A stretch of 15,645 nt of DNA. It comes from Bacillota bacterium. Lineage in GTDB: Bacteria; Bacillota; Clostridia; Lachnospirales; Lachnospiraceae. The notes under the pieces were generated by a model. It saw nothing but the letters and a program-made list of their open reading frames with translations, was not told the DNA's origin and did not search any database. Within the stretch, counting starts at the first letter, position 1, and every line of letters starts with the position of its first letter. The translations under genes and the position numbers were made by a program. The stretch lies in contig JAEWMZ010000024.1 of NCBI GenBank assembly GCA_023392995.1, positions 1-15,645 of the forward strand, written 5' to 3'. Positions 5,931-13,191 of this stretch are shown here, in pieces.

Positions 5931-7673
5931 ATGTCTGAATTAGAACGAAAAGTAAAGCAAGTTGAGATGTGTGGGGAGATGGTTGAGGTAGTATTTACAG
6001 AAATGATTCGCCCGGCCGAAAAGGAAGAGATTGAGGCCATGGAGCCCGACACAAGAATGCTGTATAAATATCTGGCACCGCTGAATTCCAGAACTTATAT
6101 TGCGGAAGAAGGCATTGAATGTATGCAGGATGTGCCGGTGACCATGAGAGACGGAGTTAAAATCTATGTGGACATCTATCGGCCGGTGGGTGCCGGCCCG
6201 GTACCGTTGATTGTATCCTGGAGCTTCTATGGGAAAAGACCCTTTGAGGGGCAGAGTGAGTGGCAGATCATGGGTGTGCCGCCTCAGACCGTATCGAATA
6301 TGTCCAAGTTTGAGAGTGCTGACCCGGGCTACTGGTGCCGGAGGGGCTACGCGGTAGCCAATGCTGACCCCCGTGGTATTGGTCATTCCGAAGGGGATTT
6401 TATCTGCTTTGGCTCTCAGGATGGAAGGGATGGATATGATTTTATCGAGTGGGCGGCAGAACAGACCTGGTGTAACGGAAGAGTCGCATTGTCCGGTAAT
6501 TCCTGCGTTGCGATGACTCAATGGAGAATTGCTTCTCAGTGCCCCCCTCATCTGGCCTGCATTGCACCCTGGGAGGGAACCAGTGATATGTACCGGGAAT
6601 CCCTTTATGAAGGAGGTATTCCGGCACATGCCTTTGTATCCATGGTGCTGCGTGACGCCGTAGGTTATAACTATGTGGATAACATGGTATTGAATGCTCA
6701 AAAATACCCCTTCGCCGACTGTGCCTACTGGAAGGATAAAGATCCCATTTGGAGTGCAATCAAGATACCAGTGTATGTAACAGCCTGCTGGAATCATTTT
6801 CATTTACGTGGCTCGATCAACGGTTTCCGCAAAATTAAATCCTCAAAAAAGTGGCTCCGTGCTCACCGTAATTTTGAATGGCCGGATGCATACTGCAACA
6901 AATATCTGACTGACCTGGAGAAATTCTTTGATCGTTACCTGAAGCTGGAGCGAAACGGCTGGGAGCTGACACCAAAGGTGCGTATTGAGGTTCAGGATGC
7001 CTATGACTACGACTATCAGACGGATCGCCCGGAGGATAGCTTCCCTCTCAAGAGAACCAAATATGAGAAATTATATCTGGATGCCTCTGATCTGTCTATG
7101 AAAAGGATACCGGTTGAAACAGAGAGTAAGACGGCTTATGAGGGAGCAACCGAGGAGGTATGCTTTGATTACCGCTTTGAAGAAGAGACGGAGCTGACCG
7201 GATTCATGAAACTTCGCCTGTGGGTGGAAGCACAGGGGCATGATGATATGGATTTATTTATTAATATTCAGAAATTAAGTACCGAGGGCGAGTGGCTGCC
7301 GATTACAATCTTTGGAGAGGCTCATCCGGGAGCCTGGGGAAAGATGAGAGTATCCCGCCGTAAACTGGATGAGAAGCTTTCAACCGATTTCCAGCCGATT
7401 CAAGCTCATACCTGCAGCGAGAAGCTGGCGCCGGGGGAGATTGTTCCTGTGGATATCGAGATTTGGCCGACCAGCCGTATCTGGCATAAAGGACAGCAGC
7501 TTCGGGTTCAGGTCTCCGGACGCTATATTCGTGAGGGGTGGTTCGAACCCTTGCAGTGGGAAGCGGATAATCAAGGAAAGCACATCATACATACCGGCGG
7601 AACATATGATTCCTTCCTGCAGATTCCGGTAATTCCGCCAAAGTATCAGGATGGAGAGTTTATCTATCGGTAG
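5931..7673 (+). CDS. CocE/NonD-family serine hydrolase
   Basis: A 580-residue alpha/beta hydrolase of the X-Pro dipeptidyl-peptidase/cocaine-esterase family. The N-terminal hydrolase core begins with the typical VPVTMRDGVKIYVDIYRP strand pair (residues 68-85). ADPRGIGHSEG (145-155) precedes the helix with the nucleophile motif LSGNSCVA, so Ser191 is the likely nucleophile. The segment VTACWNHFHLRGS (283-295) and the WLRAH motif (His312) mark the second half of the active site. His312 is the candidate catalytic histidine, while the acid residue is not obvious. The C-terminal third (about residues 370-575) is the beta-rich jelly-roll domain of the family. No signal peptide is visible, so it is cytoplasmic. 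AAGGAG lies 7 bases before the ATG. Family members cleave esters or amides. A role in deacylating glycosides or opening ester-linked aglycones is inferred from the neighbours. Confidence 0.85.
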   Translation: MSELERKVKQVEMCGEMVEVVFTEMIRPAEKEEIEAMEPDTRMLYKYLAPLNSRTYIAEEGIECMQDVPVTMRDGVKIYVDIYRPVGAGPVPLIVSWSFYGKRPFEGQSEWQIMGVPPQTVSNMSKFESADPGYWCRRGYAVANADPRGIGHSEGDFICFGSQDGRDGYDFIEWAAEQTWCNGRVALSGNSCVAMTQWRIASQCPPHLACIAPWEGTSDMYRESLYEGGIPAHAFVSMVLRDAVGYNYVDNMVLNAQKYPFADCAYWKDKDPIWSAIKIPVYVTACWNHFHLRGSINGFRKIKSSKKWLRAHRNFEWPDAYCNKYLTDLEKFFDRYLKLERNGWELTPKVRIEVQDAYDYDYQTDRPEDSFPLKRTKYEKLYLDASDLSMKRIPVETESKTAYEGATEEVCFDYRFEEETELTGFMKLRLWVEAQGHDDMDLFINIQKLSTEGEWLPITIFGEAHPGAWGKMRVSRRKLDEKLSTDFQPIQAHTCSEKLAPGEIVPVDIEIWPTSRIWHKGQQLRVQVSGRYIREGWFEPLQWEADNQGKHIIHTGGTYDSFLQIPVIPPKYQDGEFIYR

Positions 7674-7749
7674 AGCTTGGATTAAAACGCTCTTATTTGA
7701 AAATGGCGAGCAAAAAGCAGGTGTATGGCTTTACGAAAGGAAGTAGGTA

Positions 7750-9888
7750 ATGGTAAATATAATCATAGATGGGATTTCTCTGGAAGTACCGGAGAATAAA
7801 AATATACTTAATTGTGCACTGGAGGCGGGAATCTACATCCCGCACCTGTGCCATCACCCCAGTCTAAAAGAGCTGGGCTCCTGCCGTATGTGTATCGTGG
7901 AAGCGGAGGGCGAAGCAGAGGTGGTTGCTGCCTGTACCTTACAGGCAAGGGAAGGCTTAAAGATTAACACCAACAGCGACCGTCTGCGTAAGCTTCGTAA
8001 TCTGGCTCTGGAACTAATCCTCGCTGGTCACCCGGAGGAGTGTTCTACCTGTCCGAAGTATGGCTGCTGTGAGCTGCAGTCTCTGATTCAATATATCGGG
8101 GCGAATACGGCAAGAGTGAAGCATCGTTCCAAGGGAATCAAGGTGGAGGAGGGTAATCCGCTCATTGACCATGACATGAACCGCTGCGTGCTATGCGGAC
8201 GTTGTGTGCGTGCCTGCAATGATTTACGGGGTGTAAAGGTACTGAGTTATCAGAAAAAGGAGTTGGAATTCTATGTAGGAACGCTGCACAATAAGCTGCT
8301 GGCCGATTCGAATTGCCGCTTCTGTAGTGCTTGTACTCAGGTATGTCCCACAGGCTCTATCCGCGACAAAATATCCTTAATTGCAGGTGGACAAAAGAAG
8401 GAGGACGCTTATGTTCCCTGCCGCTATGCCTGTCCGGCTCATACGAATATTCCAGCCTATGTTCGATATGCGAAGGAAGGAAAATTCGAGGAGGCGGCGG
8501 CTGTCATTCGTGAAAAGCTTCCATTTCCAAAGGCACTGGGCTATATCTGCAGTCACGTCTGCGAACTGCAATGTAAGAGAAATGCACTGAATGAACCCAT
8601 AGCGATCCGGAACTTAAAGCGTCATGCTGCGGAACAGGATACCGGTTTCTACTGGAAGGGGAAAGAGAAGCAATTACCGGACACAGGCAAAAAAGTATGT
8701 GTTGTAGGGGGCGGACCGACGGGCATGACCGCAGCGTATTATCTCAGGAAGCAGGGGCATTCGGTAACCCTCAAGGAGGCATTGCCGGAGCTTGGCGGTA
8801 TGATGCGTTATGGAATTCCAGCCTACCGCTTGCCTAGAACCATCATAGAGGAAGAGGCAGCGGTGATAACAGAGACCGGAATTCGGGTAGAGCATGGAAC
8901 AAGAGTGGAACAGCCCCTGACATTACTTGAGGAATTTGACGCTGTTCTAATGGCAATCGGCACTCATCAGGGAGTTCGGCTTCCGATGGAAGGAAATCAA
9001 TTAGAAGGAGTACTGCTAAATGTAGACTTTTTACGCAGTTCCAGTCTGGAAGTAGCTACAGGCCTGGGCAGGAAGGTAATTGTACTTGGAGGCGGTAATG
9101 TAGCCTTTGACTGTGCGCGGACAGCAAAACGGCTGGGAGCTGAGGAAGTCCATCTGGCATGCCTGGAGGCTCGTGATCAGATGACGGCGGAGGAGGAAGA
9201 GATCGTGCAGGCGATAGAAGAGGGTATACAGATATATCCGGCGCGTACCTTTGAGCGAATCTGCGGCGAGGTGCAGGTAGCCGGAGTTGATTTCTGTGAA
9301 GTGGAGTCCTTTACCTTTGATGAAAACAGAAGACCGGTCATTGTGAAGAAGGAAGGCTCTGAGCACCATATTGCAGCGGATACGGTAATCTTTGCCGTGG
9401 GTCAAAGACCTGATATTACAGAAGCAGCGGGACTTACGCTAAGCAGAGGAAATCTGATTGCTACCGGGAGTGATTCAAAGCTTACCCAGGCCGCCGGAAT
9501 CTTTGCCGCCGGAGATGCCATTTATGGAACCCAGTCTGTCGTGAAGGCGGTTGCCTCCGGCAGAGAAGCCGCTAGTGAAATAGACCGCTATCTTGGCGGT
9601 GATGGTGATATAAGCGAGAAGCTGGCACCGGAGGACAAGGCTAATCCTTTTATTGGACAGGTGGAAGGCTTCGCTGCTTTGCACCGGATAGAAGCAGAGG
9701 TGCTGCCTGCTTTGGATCGAGCGGGTAATTTTAAGCTGGTTAATCTGGGGATTTGTGCAGAGCAAATCTGTGACGAAGCAAATCGGTGCCTCCAATGTGA
9801 TTTGAGACTGCAATTAGAGGAACCAAGAATCTGGAGTGATTATACTGGAAATGACAGCACAAACAGGATGGGAGGGATGGAATCATAA
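7750..9888 (+). CDS. NuoG-N/GltD-like multi-cluster FAD oxidoreductase
   Basis: A 712-residue fusion. Residues 1-75 form a plant-type [2Fe-2S] domain (Cys34, 45, 48, 62). Next is a NuoG-type His94/Cys98/Cys101/Cys107 cluster, then two [4Fe-4S] ferredoxin motifs (Cys146-149-152-156 and Cys189-192-195-199). From about residue 220 it is a GltD/NfnB-like module: cysteines 224, 228, 267, 271 and 275, FAD-binding GGGPTG (320-325), a second dinucleotide motif LGGGN (446-450) for NAD(P)H, and the closing FAD motif GIFAAGDA (583-590). A late CxxC (680, 683) follows. The architecture resembles the GltD-type subunit of Nfn/Sporomusa-type transhydrogenases. It should move electrons between NAD(P)H, FAD and a ferredoxin-like chain. 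ATG 7750 follows AAAGGAAG. Its stop overlaps the probable start of the next gene, so the two proteins are likely partners. Physiological substrate unknown. Confidence 0.85.
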   Translation: MVNIIIDGISLEVPENKNILNCALEAGIYIPHLCHHPSLKELGSCRMCIVEAEGEAEVVAACTLQAREGLKINTNSDRLRKLRNLALELILAGHPEECSTCPKYGCCELQSLIQYIGANTARVKHRSKGIKVEEGNPLIDHDMNRCVLCGRCVRACNDLRGVKVLSYQKKELEFYVGTLHNKLLADSNCRFCSACTQVCPTGSIRDKISLIAGGQKKEDAYVPCRYACPAHTNIPAYVRYAKEGKFEEAAAVIREKLPFPKALGYICSHVCELQCKRNALNEPIAIRNLKRHAAEQDTGFYWKGKEKQLPDTGKKVCVVGGGPTGMTAAYYLRKQGHSVTLKEALPELGGMMRYGIPAYRLPRTIIEEEAAVITETGIRVEHGTRVEQPLTLLEEFDAVLMAIGTHQGVRLPMEGNQLEGVLLNVDFLRSSSLEVATGLGRKVIVLGGGNVAFDCARTAKRLGAEEVHLACLEARDQMTAEEEEIVQAIEEGIQIYPARTFERICGEVQVAGVDFCEVESFTFDENRRPVIVKKEGSEHHIAADTVIFAVGQRPDITEAAGLTLSRGNLIATGSDSKLTQAAGIFAAGDAIYGTQSVVKAVASGREAASEIDRYLGGDGDISEKLAPEDKANPFIGQVEGFAALHRIEAEVLPALDRAGNFKLVNLGICAEQICDEANRCLQCDLRLQLEEPRIWSDYTGNDSTNRMGGMES

Positions 9889-11108
9889 GTGCGATATATA
9901 GAGTAAAACAAATCGGCAGAGAAGAAGCCAGGAAGCGGATTGCATCTTTGGGACTTAGGGAATACGGCGTATATCATAAGAGCCTGGCTGACAGCTGGAA
10001 TTCCTTTGGCTGCACACAAGATTCGGCACAGTCTCCGGTTAAGTTAGTGGTGGCGTTAAATAATAATGATACGAAGAAGGTATTGGTGCAATTACTGAAA
10101 GAGGAGCCGGACAAGGTGCTGCTTGGAACGCAGATTGCAGCCTACCTAGTAGGTGCCGGAGAAGCTGAACTATACATACCGGTTCAGGAGCAGGAATTAA
10201 AGGAGAAACTAGAGCATCAATGGGAAGGCATGGGAATTGATGTAATAGCCGAAGATTTTGTGGACTGCAGACTACTTAAGAACCATGTGGTTCATCACAT
10301 TGAGACCATGTATTTTTTAGCTGAAACATTTTCTGATGACTACCAGCCAGGCATATATCTTGCCATAGAAACCGGAGGACAGACTGCTGAACTGCGCAGA
10401 GTACCCTATGGTACAAGACTTTCCGAGCTTATCCCGGTATCAAAGGGTGAGATCAGAGCGTTGGAGATAGGCTCCCGGCTGTATGATGTGACGGTTTTGG
10501 ATAGTACGGTGGAGGATACCATGAGCTTTGGAAATGGCGTGATTACGGTACTGGATCCATCGGCCTGTTTGATTGACGAGGCGGAGAAAAGACTTGCGCA
10601 GTCGCGCAGTAGTTCCTGTGGAAAATGTACCTTCTGCCGGGAGGGCTTGCTGCAGCTTCACTTCATGATGAAGGAGATTACCAAGGGGAAGGGAAAGAGT
10701 GAATTCCCCGGGTTAATTGAAGAAATTGGAGAAGCTATGTCCTTTAGTACGTTATGCTCGATCGGGCGTACTGGGGCTGACTTTGCTCTGAGCTGCATTT
10801 CACATTACTATGAGGAGTATGAGGAGCATTTGAAAAAGAAAAAATGCCGTTCCGGTGTCTGTGCCTCCTTTGTACCTATTTACATTGATCCCGATTTATG
10901 TACCGGCTGCGAGGAGTGCCTGGAGGTCTGTCCGGAAGACTGTATTGAAGGAAAATCAGGATACATCCATAGGATAGAGCAGCTTGACTGTACTAAATGC
11001 GGGAAATGTATCGAAGTATGTGAAAGTGAAGCAATTAAGAAAGCTCTCGGAAAAATCCCAAAGCTCCCGGATCGGCTTATAAAATGCGGTAGATTTAAAA
11101 AGCATTAG
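9885..11108 (+). CDS. NuoF-derived iron-sulfur protein lacking the FMN/NADH motifs
   Basis: About 407 residues if translation begins at ATA 9885. The first conventional start is TTG 9948, giving 386. With the longer numbering, residues about 75-150 resemble the middle of NuoF (IAAYLVGAGEAELYI, then HHIETMYFLAE in place of VNNVETL), followed by an SLBB-like segment. The NuoF N3 cluster is intact (SCGKCTFCREG, Cys245, 248, 251 and Cys291). The C-terminus is an 8Fe ferredoxin (Cys339-342-345-349 and 369-372-375-379). The glycine-rich GRGGAGFPTG motif and the CGEETAL motif that bind FMN and NADH in NuoF are absent. It probably serves as an electron-relay or docking subunit for the upstream flavoprotein, with which it overlaps by 4 bases. 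A shared NAD(P)H site would then sit only in the partner. The exact start is uncertain. Confidence 0.8.
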   Translation: MSAIYRVKQIGREEARKRIASLGLREYGVYHKSLADSWNSFGCTQDSAQSPVKLVVALNNNDTKKVLVQLLKEEPDKVLLGTQIAAYLVGAGEAELYIPVQEQELKEKLEHQWEGMGIDVIAEDFVDCRLLKNHVVHHIETMYFLAETFSDDYQPGIYLAIETGGQTAELRRVPYGTRLSELIPVSKGEIRALEIGSRLYDVTVLDSTVEDTMSFGNGVITVLDPSACLIDEAEKRLAQSRSSSCGKCTFCREGLLQLHFMMKEITKGKGKSEFPGLIEEIGEAMSFSTLCSIGRTGADFALSCISHYYEEYEEHLKKKKCRSGVCASFVPIYIDPDLCTGCEECLEVCPEDCIEGKSGYIHRIEQLDCTKCGKCIEVCESEAIKKALGKIPKLPDRLIKCGRFKKH

Positions 11109-11170
11109 AAGGAAAGTATTAGAATGAAGCATCAGAATCAAAAAGCATCAGAATGAAAGTATTAGAATGA
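11100..11170. repeat. Five degenerate 13-16-bp direct repeats
   Basis: Copies of AAGYATYAGAAKGA start at 11100, 11114, 11127, 11143 and 11157. The first copy includes the stop codon of the NuoF-derived gene, and the rest fill most of the gap before the acyl-carrier-like gene. They are A-rich and unstructured, and could be slippage products or multiple protein/RNA contact sites. Confidence 0.7.
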
Positions 11171-11216
11171 AAGACCAAGTTGAAAAACTTTAGGAAAATT
11201 GGATTGGAGGCAAATC

Positions 11217-11456
11217 ATGAGAGAAGAAATACTGCAAAAAATCATTCACCGTGCAGCACCCTTATTTGGTATGGAGGAGACTGGGATCACAGAGGCAACT
11301 ACCTTTGAAGAGTGCAAAGCGAAGTCAGTGCACTTTTCCCAGATCACAACTTATCTGGAGGACGAGTTTGAGATAGAAATTCCGTATATGAATTTCAGAA
11401 GACAGAAAAGCTTTGGGGAAGCAGCAGATTATGTCAAGGAACTGTTAGAAGACTAA
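11217..11456 (+). CDS. Acyl-carrier-protein-like small protein
   Basis: A 79-residue acidic, helical protein with the layout of acyl carrier proteins: helix 1 (residues 2-17), the TTFEE loop, helix 2 starting at the KSV motif, the LEDEFEIEIP stretch that is nearly identical to the ACP consensus, and a final helix AADYVKELLE. Ser37 aligns with the phosphopantetheine-bearing serine, but the usual DSL motif is KSV. The frame is open to TTG 11199. ATG 11217 is preferred because TTGGAGG sits 6 bases upstream. It is separate from any fatty-acid or polyketide genes and lies 108 bases after the iron-sulfur gene. It could carry an acyl or aglycone thioester for the redox pair, or act as an unmodified docking protein. 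Assignment to the ACP fold is fairly sure; the carried group is unknown. Confidence 0.75.
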   Translation: MREEILQKIIHRAAPLFGMEETGITEATTFEECKAKSVHFSQITTYLEDEFEIEIPYMNFRRQKSFGEAADYVKELLED

Positions 11457-11524
11457 AAAGACGATATATTGCAAAAAAGATAGCATACAGATAGAACAAA
11501 AACAGGGATACAATTTTGTGGAAA

Positions 11525-11562
11525 TATAACGATTGAAAAAGGTTGGGATAAATCGTTATACT
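11525..11562 (+). promoter_or_regulatory. Promoter framed by a perfect 10-bp inverted repeat (operator)
   Basis: TATAACGATT (11525-11534) and AATCGTTATA (11551-11560) are perfect inverted arms separated by 16 bp. TTGAAA (11533-11538) and TATACT (11557-11562), 18 bp apart, form a good sigma-A-type promoter. The arms therefore overlap both the -35 and the -10 box, an arrangement expected for a repressor operator. It would drive the carboxylesterase gene. Confidence 0.6.
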
Positions 11563-11627
11563 AATATTTAGAAAGATGGTTAGCGGTACAGATTCAGGGT
11601 TTTAAAAAACAAATGGATAACTAAAAT

Positions 11628-11658
11628 AAAGAGCACAGCTTTCAGTTTGTGCTCTTTT
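11628..11658 (+). terminator. Hairpin terminator/attenuator in the carboxylesterase leader
   Basis: AAAGAGCACA (11628-11637) pairs perfectly with TGTGCTCTTT (11648-11657) around a 10-base loop, ending in a short T-run (11655-11658). It can terminate the upstream operon. The esterase ribosome binding site begins only 14 bases later, leaving no room for a promoter between them, so any esterase transcript must pass through this hairpin. Confidence 0.7.
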
Positions 11659-11684
11659 CAAAAGAAATTGATGGAGGTGCAGGT

Positions 11685-13004
11685 ATGTCAAAGCAGATGA
11701 TTCATACGAAATATGGGGATATTTCCGGAGTCAACATGGAAGAGTATACCGTATATAAAGGAATTCCCTATGCAAAGCCGCCGGTGGGTGAGCTGAGGTG
11801 GAAGGCTCCTCAGAAGCTGGAGCCCTGGGAAGGGGTTTACCGGGCAGAACAATTTGGAACTACCTTTGAGCAAAACAGAGCGGAAGAAGGAAGCTTTTAT
11901 CATAAAGAGTTTTATTGGAACCCCGACTATATCACACCCTTAAGCGAAGAAAGTCTCTTCCTGAATATCTGGGTGCCAAAGAACCTTACAGAAAAAGTAC
12001 CGGTAGCCTTTTGGATTCACGGAGGAGCCTTTAGCGGCGGCTATGGTCATGAAATGGAATTTGACGGAGAAGCTTATTGTAAAAAGGGTGTTATTCTCGT
12101 TACAATCAATTACCGATTAGGACCTCTTGGATTCTTGTCCCATCCCTGGCTGTCAGCAGAAACCCAGGATGGCAGCTCCGGAAACTACGGTATCCTTGAT
12201 CAAATTGCAGCACTGGATTGGGTCTATGAAAATATCGAAGCCTTTGGCGGAGATCCTAGGAACATTACCATATTCGGACAATCTGCCGGATGCATGAGTG
12301 TGCAAACCCTGGTATCATCACCGTTAACCAAAGGGAAAATCAGCAAGGCAATCCTTCAAAGTGGGGGCGGATACCAAAGTGGTATCATGAAGGATAGGAG
12401 TTTACGGGAAGCTGAGAAAATTGGAGAGGAATTCACACAGCTGACAGGTGCCACGTCGCTGGAAGAACTAAGAGCTTTACCAGCAAAGCTGCTGAACGAA
12501 AAAGCAGGGGAGCTATTTATGGAATATATCAGGAAAGGCGGGCTTCCGGAGCTTCCTTTCGCACCAAATATCGACGGGAAGGTACTGGTTGAAGGGTATA
12601 CGGAAGTGATAGATCTGGGTCATACTCCGAAAATACCCTATATGATCGGTTTAACTATGAATGACATCGGCTGTGAAAATGGCGAAAAAGGTAAGCTTTA
12701 TGAAGGCTGCATTAACTGGAGTTTAAAGCAGGAGGAGACAGGCAATGTGCCCTCCTATGTCTACTATTTTACCAGGCAGCTGCCGGGGGATGATAAGGGT
12801 GCATTCCATTCAGCAGAATTATGGTATATGTTCGGAACCTTGAGCAGATGCTGGAGACCGTTGGAAGAGCGGGACTACTTGCTCAGCGAACAAATGATGT
12901 CCTACTGGACTAATTTCATGAAATCCGGTAATCCCAACGGGAATGAGCTTAAGGAATGGCTGCCCTGCACAAAAGACAATCAATATATTAAGGAGCTGTG
13001 TTAA
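11685..13004 (+). CDS. Type-B carboxylesterase (COesterase family)
   Basis: A 439-residue cytoplasmic serine esterase. Family marks in order: GIPYAKPPVGELRW near residues 27-40, SEESLFLNIWVP near 87-98, the oxyanion-hole HGGAF, NYRLGPLGFL, and GDPRNITIFGQSAGCMS carrying the nucleophilic serine in GQSAG. The catalytic histidine is in GAFHSAELW. The usual acid motif (DEG) reads NDIG, so Asp is the likely acid. The protein is shorter than the usual 500 or so residues because the segment between the acid and histidine motifs is abbreviated. The frame is open to TTG 11649, but ATG 11685 has GGAGGT 6 bases upstream. The tail closely follows the family (SYWTNFMKSGNPNG), so it is not truncated. It probably hydrolyses acyl or aryl esters, perhaps ester groups on plant glycosides (inferred from context). 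Confidence 0.88.
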   Translation: MSKQMIHTKYGDISGVNMEEYTVYKGIPYAKPPVGELRWKAPQKLEPWEGVYRAEQFGTTFEQNRAEEGSFYHKEFYWNPDYITPLSEESLFLNIWVPKNLTEKVPVAFWIHGGAFSGGYGHEMEFDGEAYCKKGVILVTINYRLGPLGFLSHPWLSAETQDGSSGNYGILDQIAALDWVYENIEAFGGDPRNITIFGQSAGCMSVQTLVSSPLTKGKISKAILQSGGGYQSGIMKDRSLREAEKIGEEFTQLTGATSLEELRALPAKLLNEKAGELFMEYIRKGGLPELPFAPNIDGKVLVEGYTEVIDLGHTPKIPYMIGLTMNDIGCENGEKGKLYEGCINWSLKQEETGNVPSYVYYFTRQLPGDDKGAFHSAELWYMFGTLSRCWRPLEERDYLLSEQMMSYWTNFMKSGNPNGNELKEWLPCTKDNQYIKELC

Positions 13005-13191
13005 TTGCAGAGGATAGAAGGGAATCATAGTCCCGGATCAACATTCCGATTCCTTAAGTTATAGCGGATTAGTGTCTGTACGGTCTTTACTAAAGTATGG
13101 ATTTCTAATACCATAATAATAGGGTAAGGATTCGTACGGTGATTATATAAGGAGCGATTTCTTCAGAATTTACATAGAAAGGCAGAATACG
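13005..13191 (+). promoter_or_regulatory. Intergenic region before the AraC/GH39 regulator
   Basis: No gene is visible. A GTACGGT direct repeat occurs at 13078-13084 and 13134-13140, 56 bp apart. A short inverted repeat TATGG/CCATA lies between them. CATAAT near 13112 could be a -10 box, but no good -35 is at the right distance. An imperfect inverted repeat just after the esterase (about 13019-13057) lacks a T-run. The repeated heptamer is a candidate binding site for the regulator itself. Confidence 0.3.

Noticed and set aside
5940..6803. Minus-strand open frame of 287 codons
   Set aside because: Antisense shadow of the CocE-type gene; composition is rich in His/Arg/Pro/Ile without recognisable motifs, and the sense frame is clearly a hydrolase.
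10440..10661. Minus-strand frame inside the NuoF-derived gene
   Set aside because: Shadow frame opposite the conserved CxxCxxC cluster region; no independent support.
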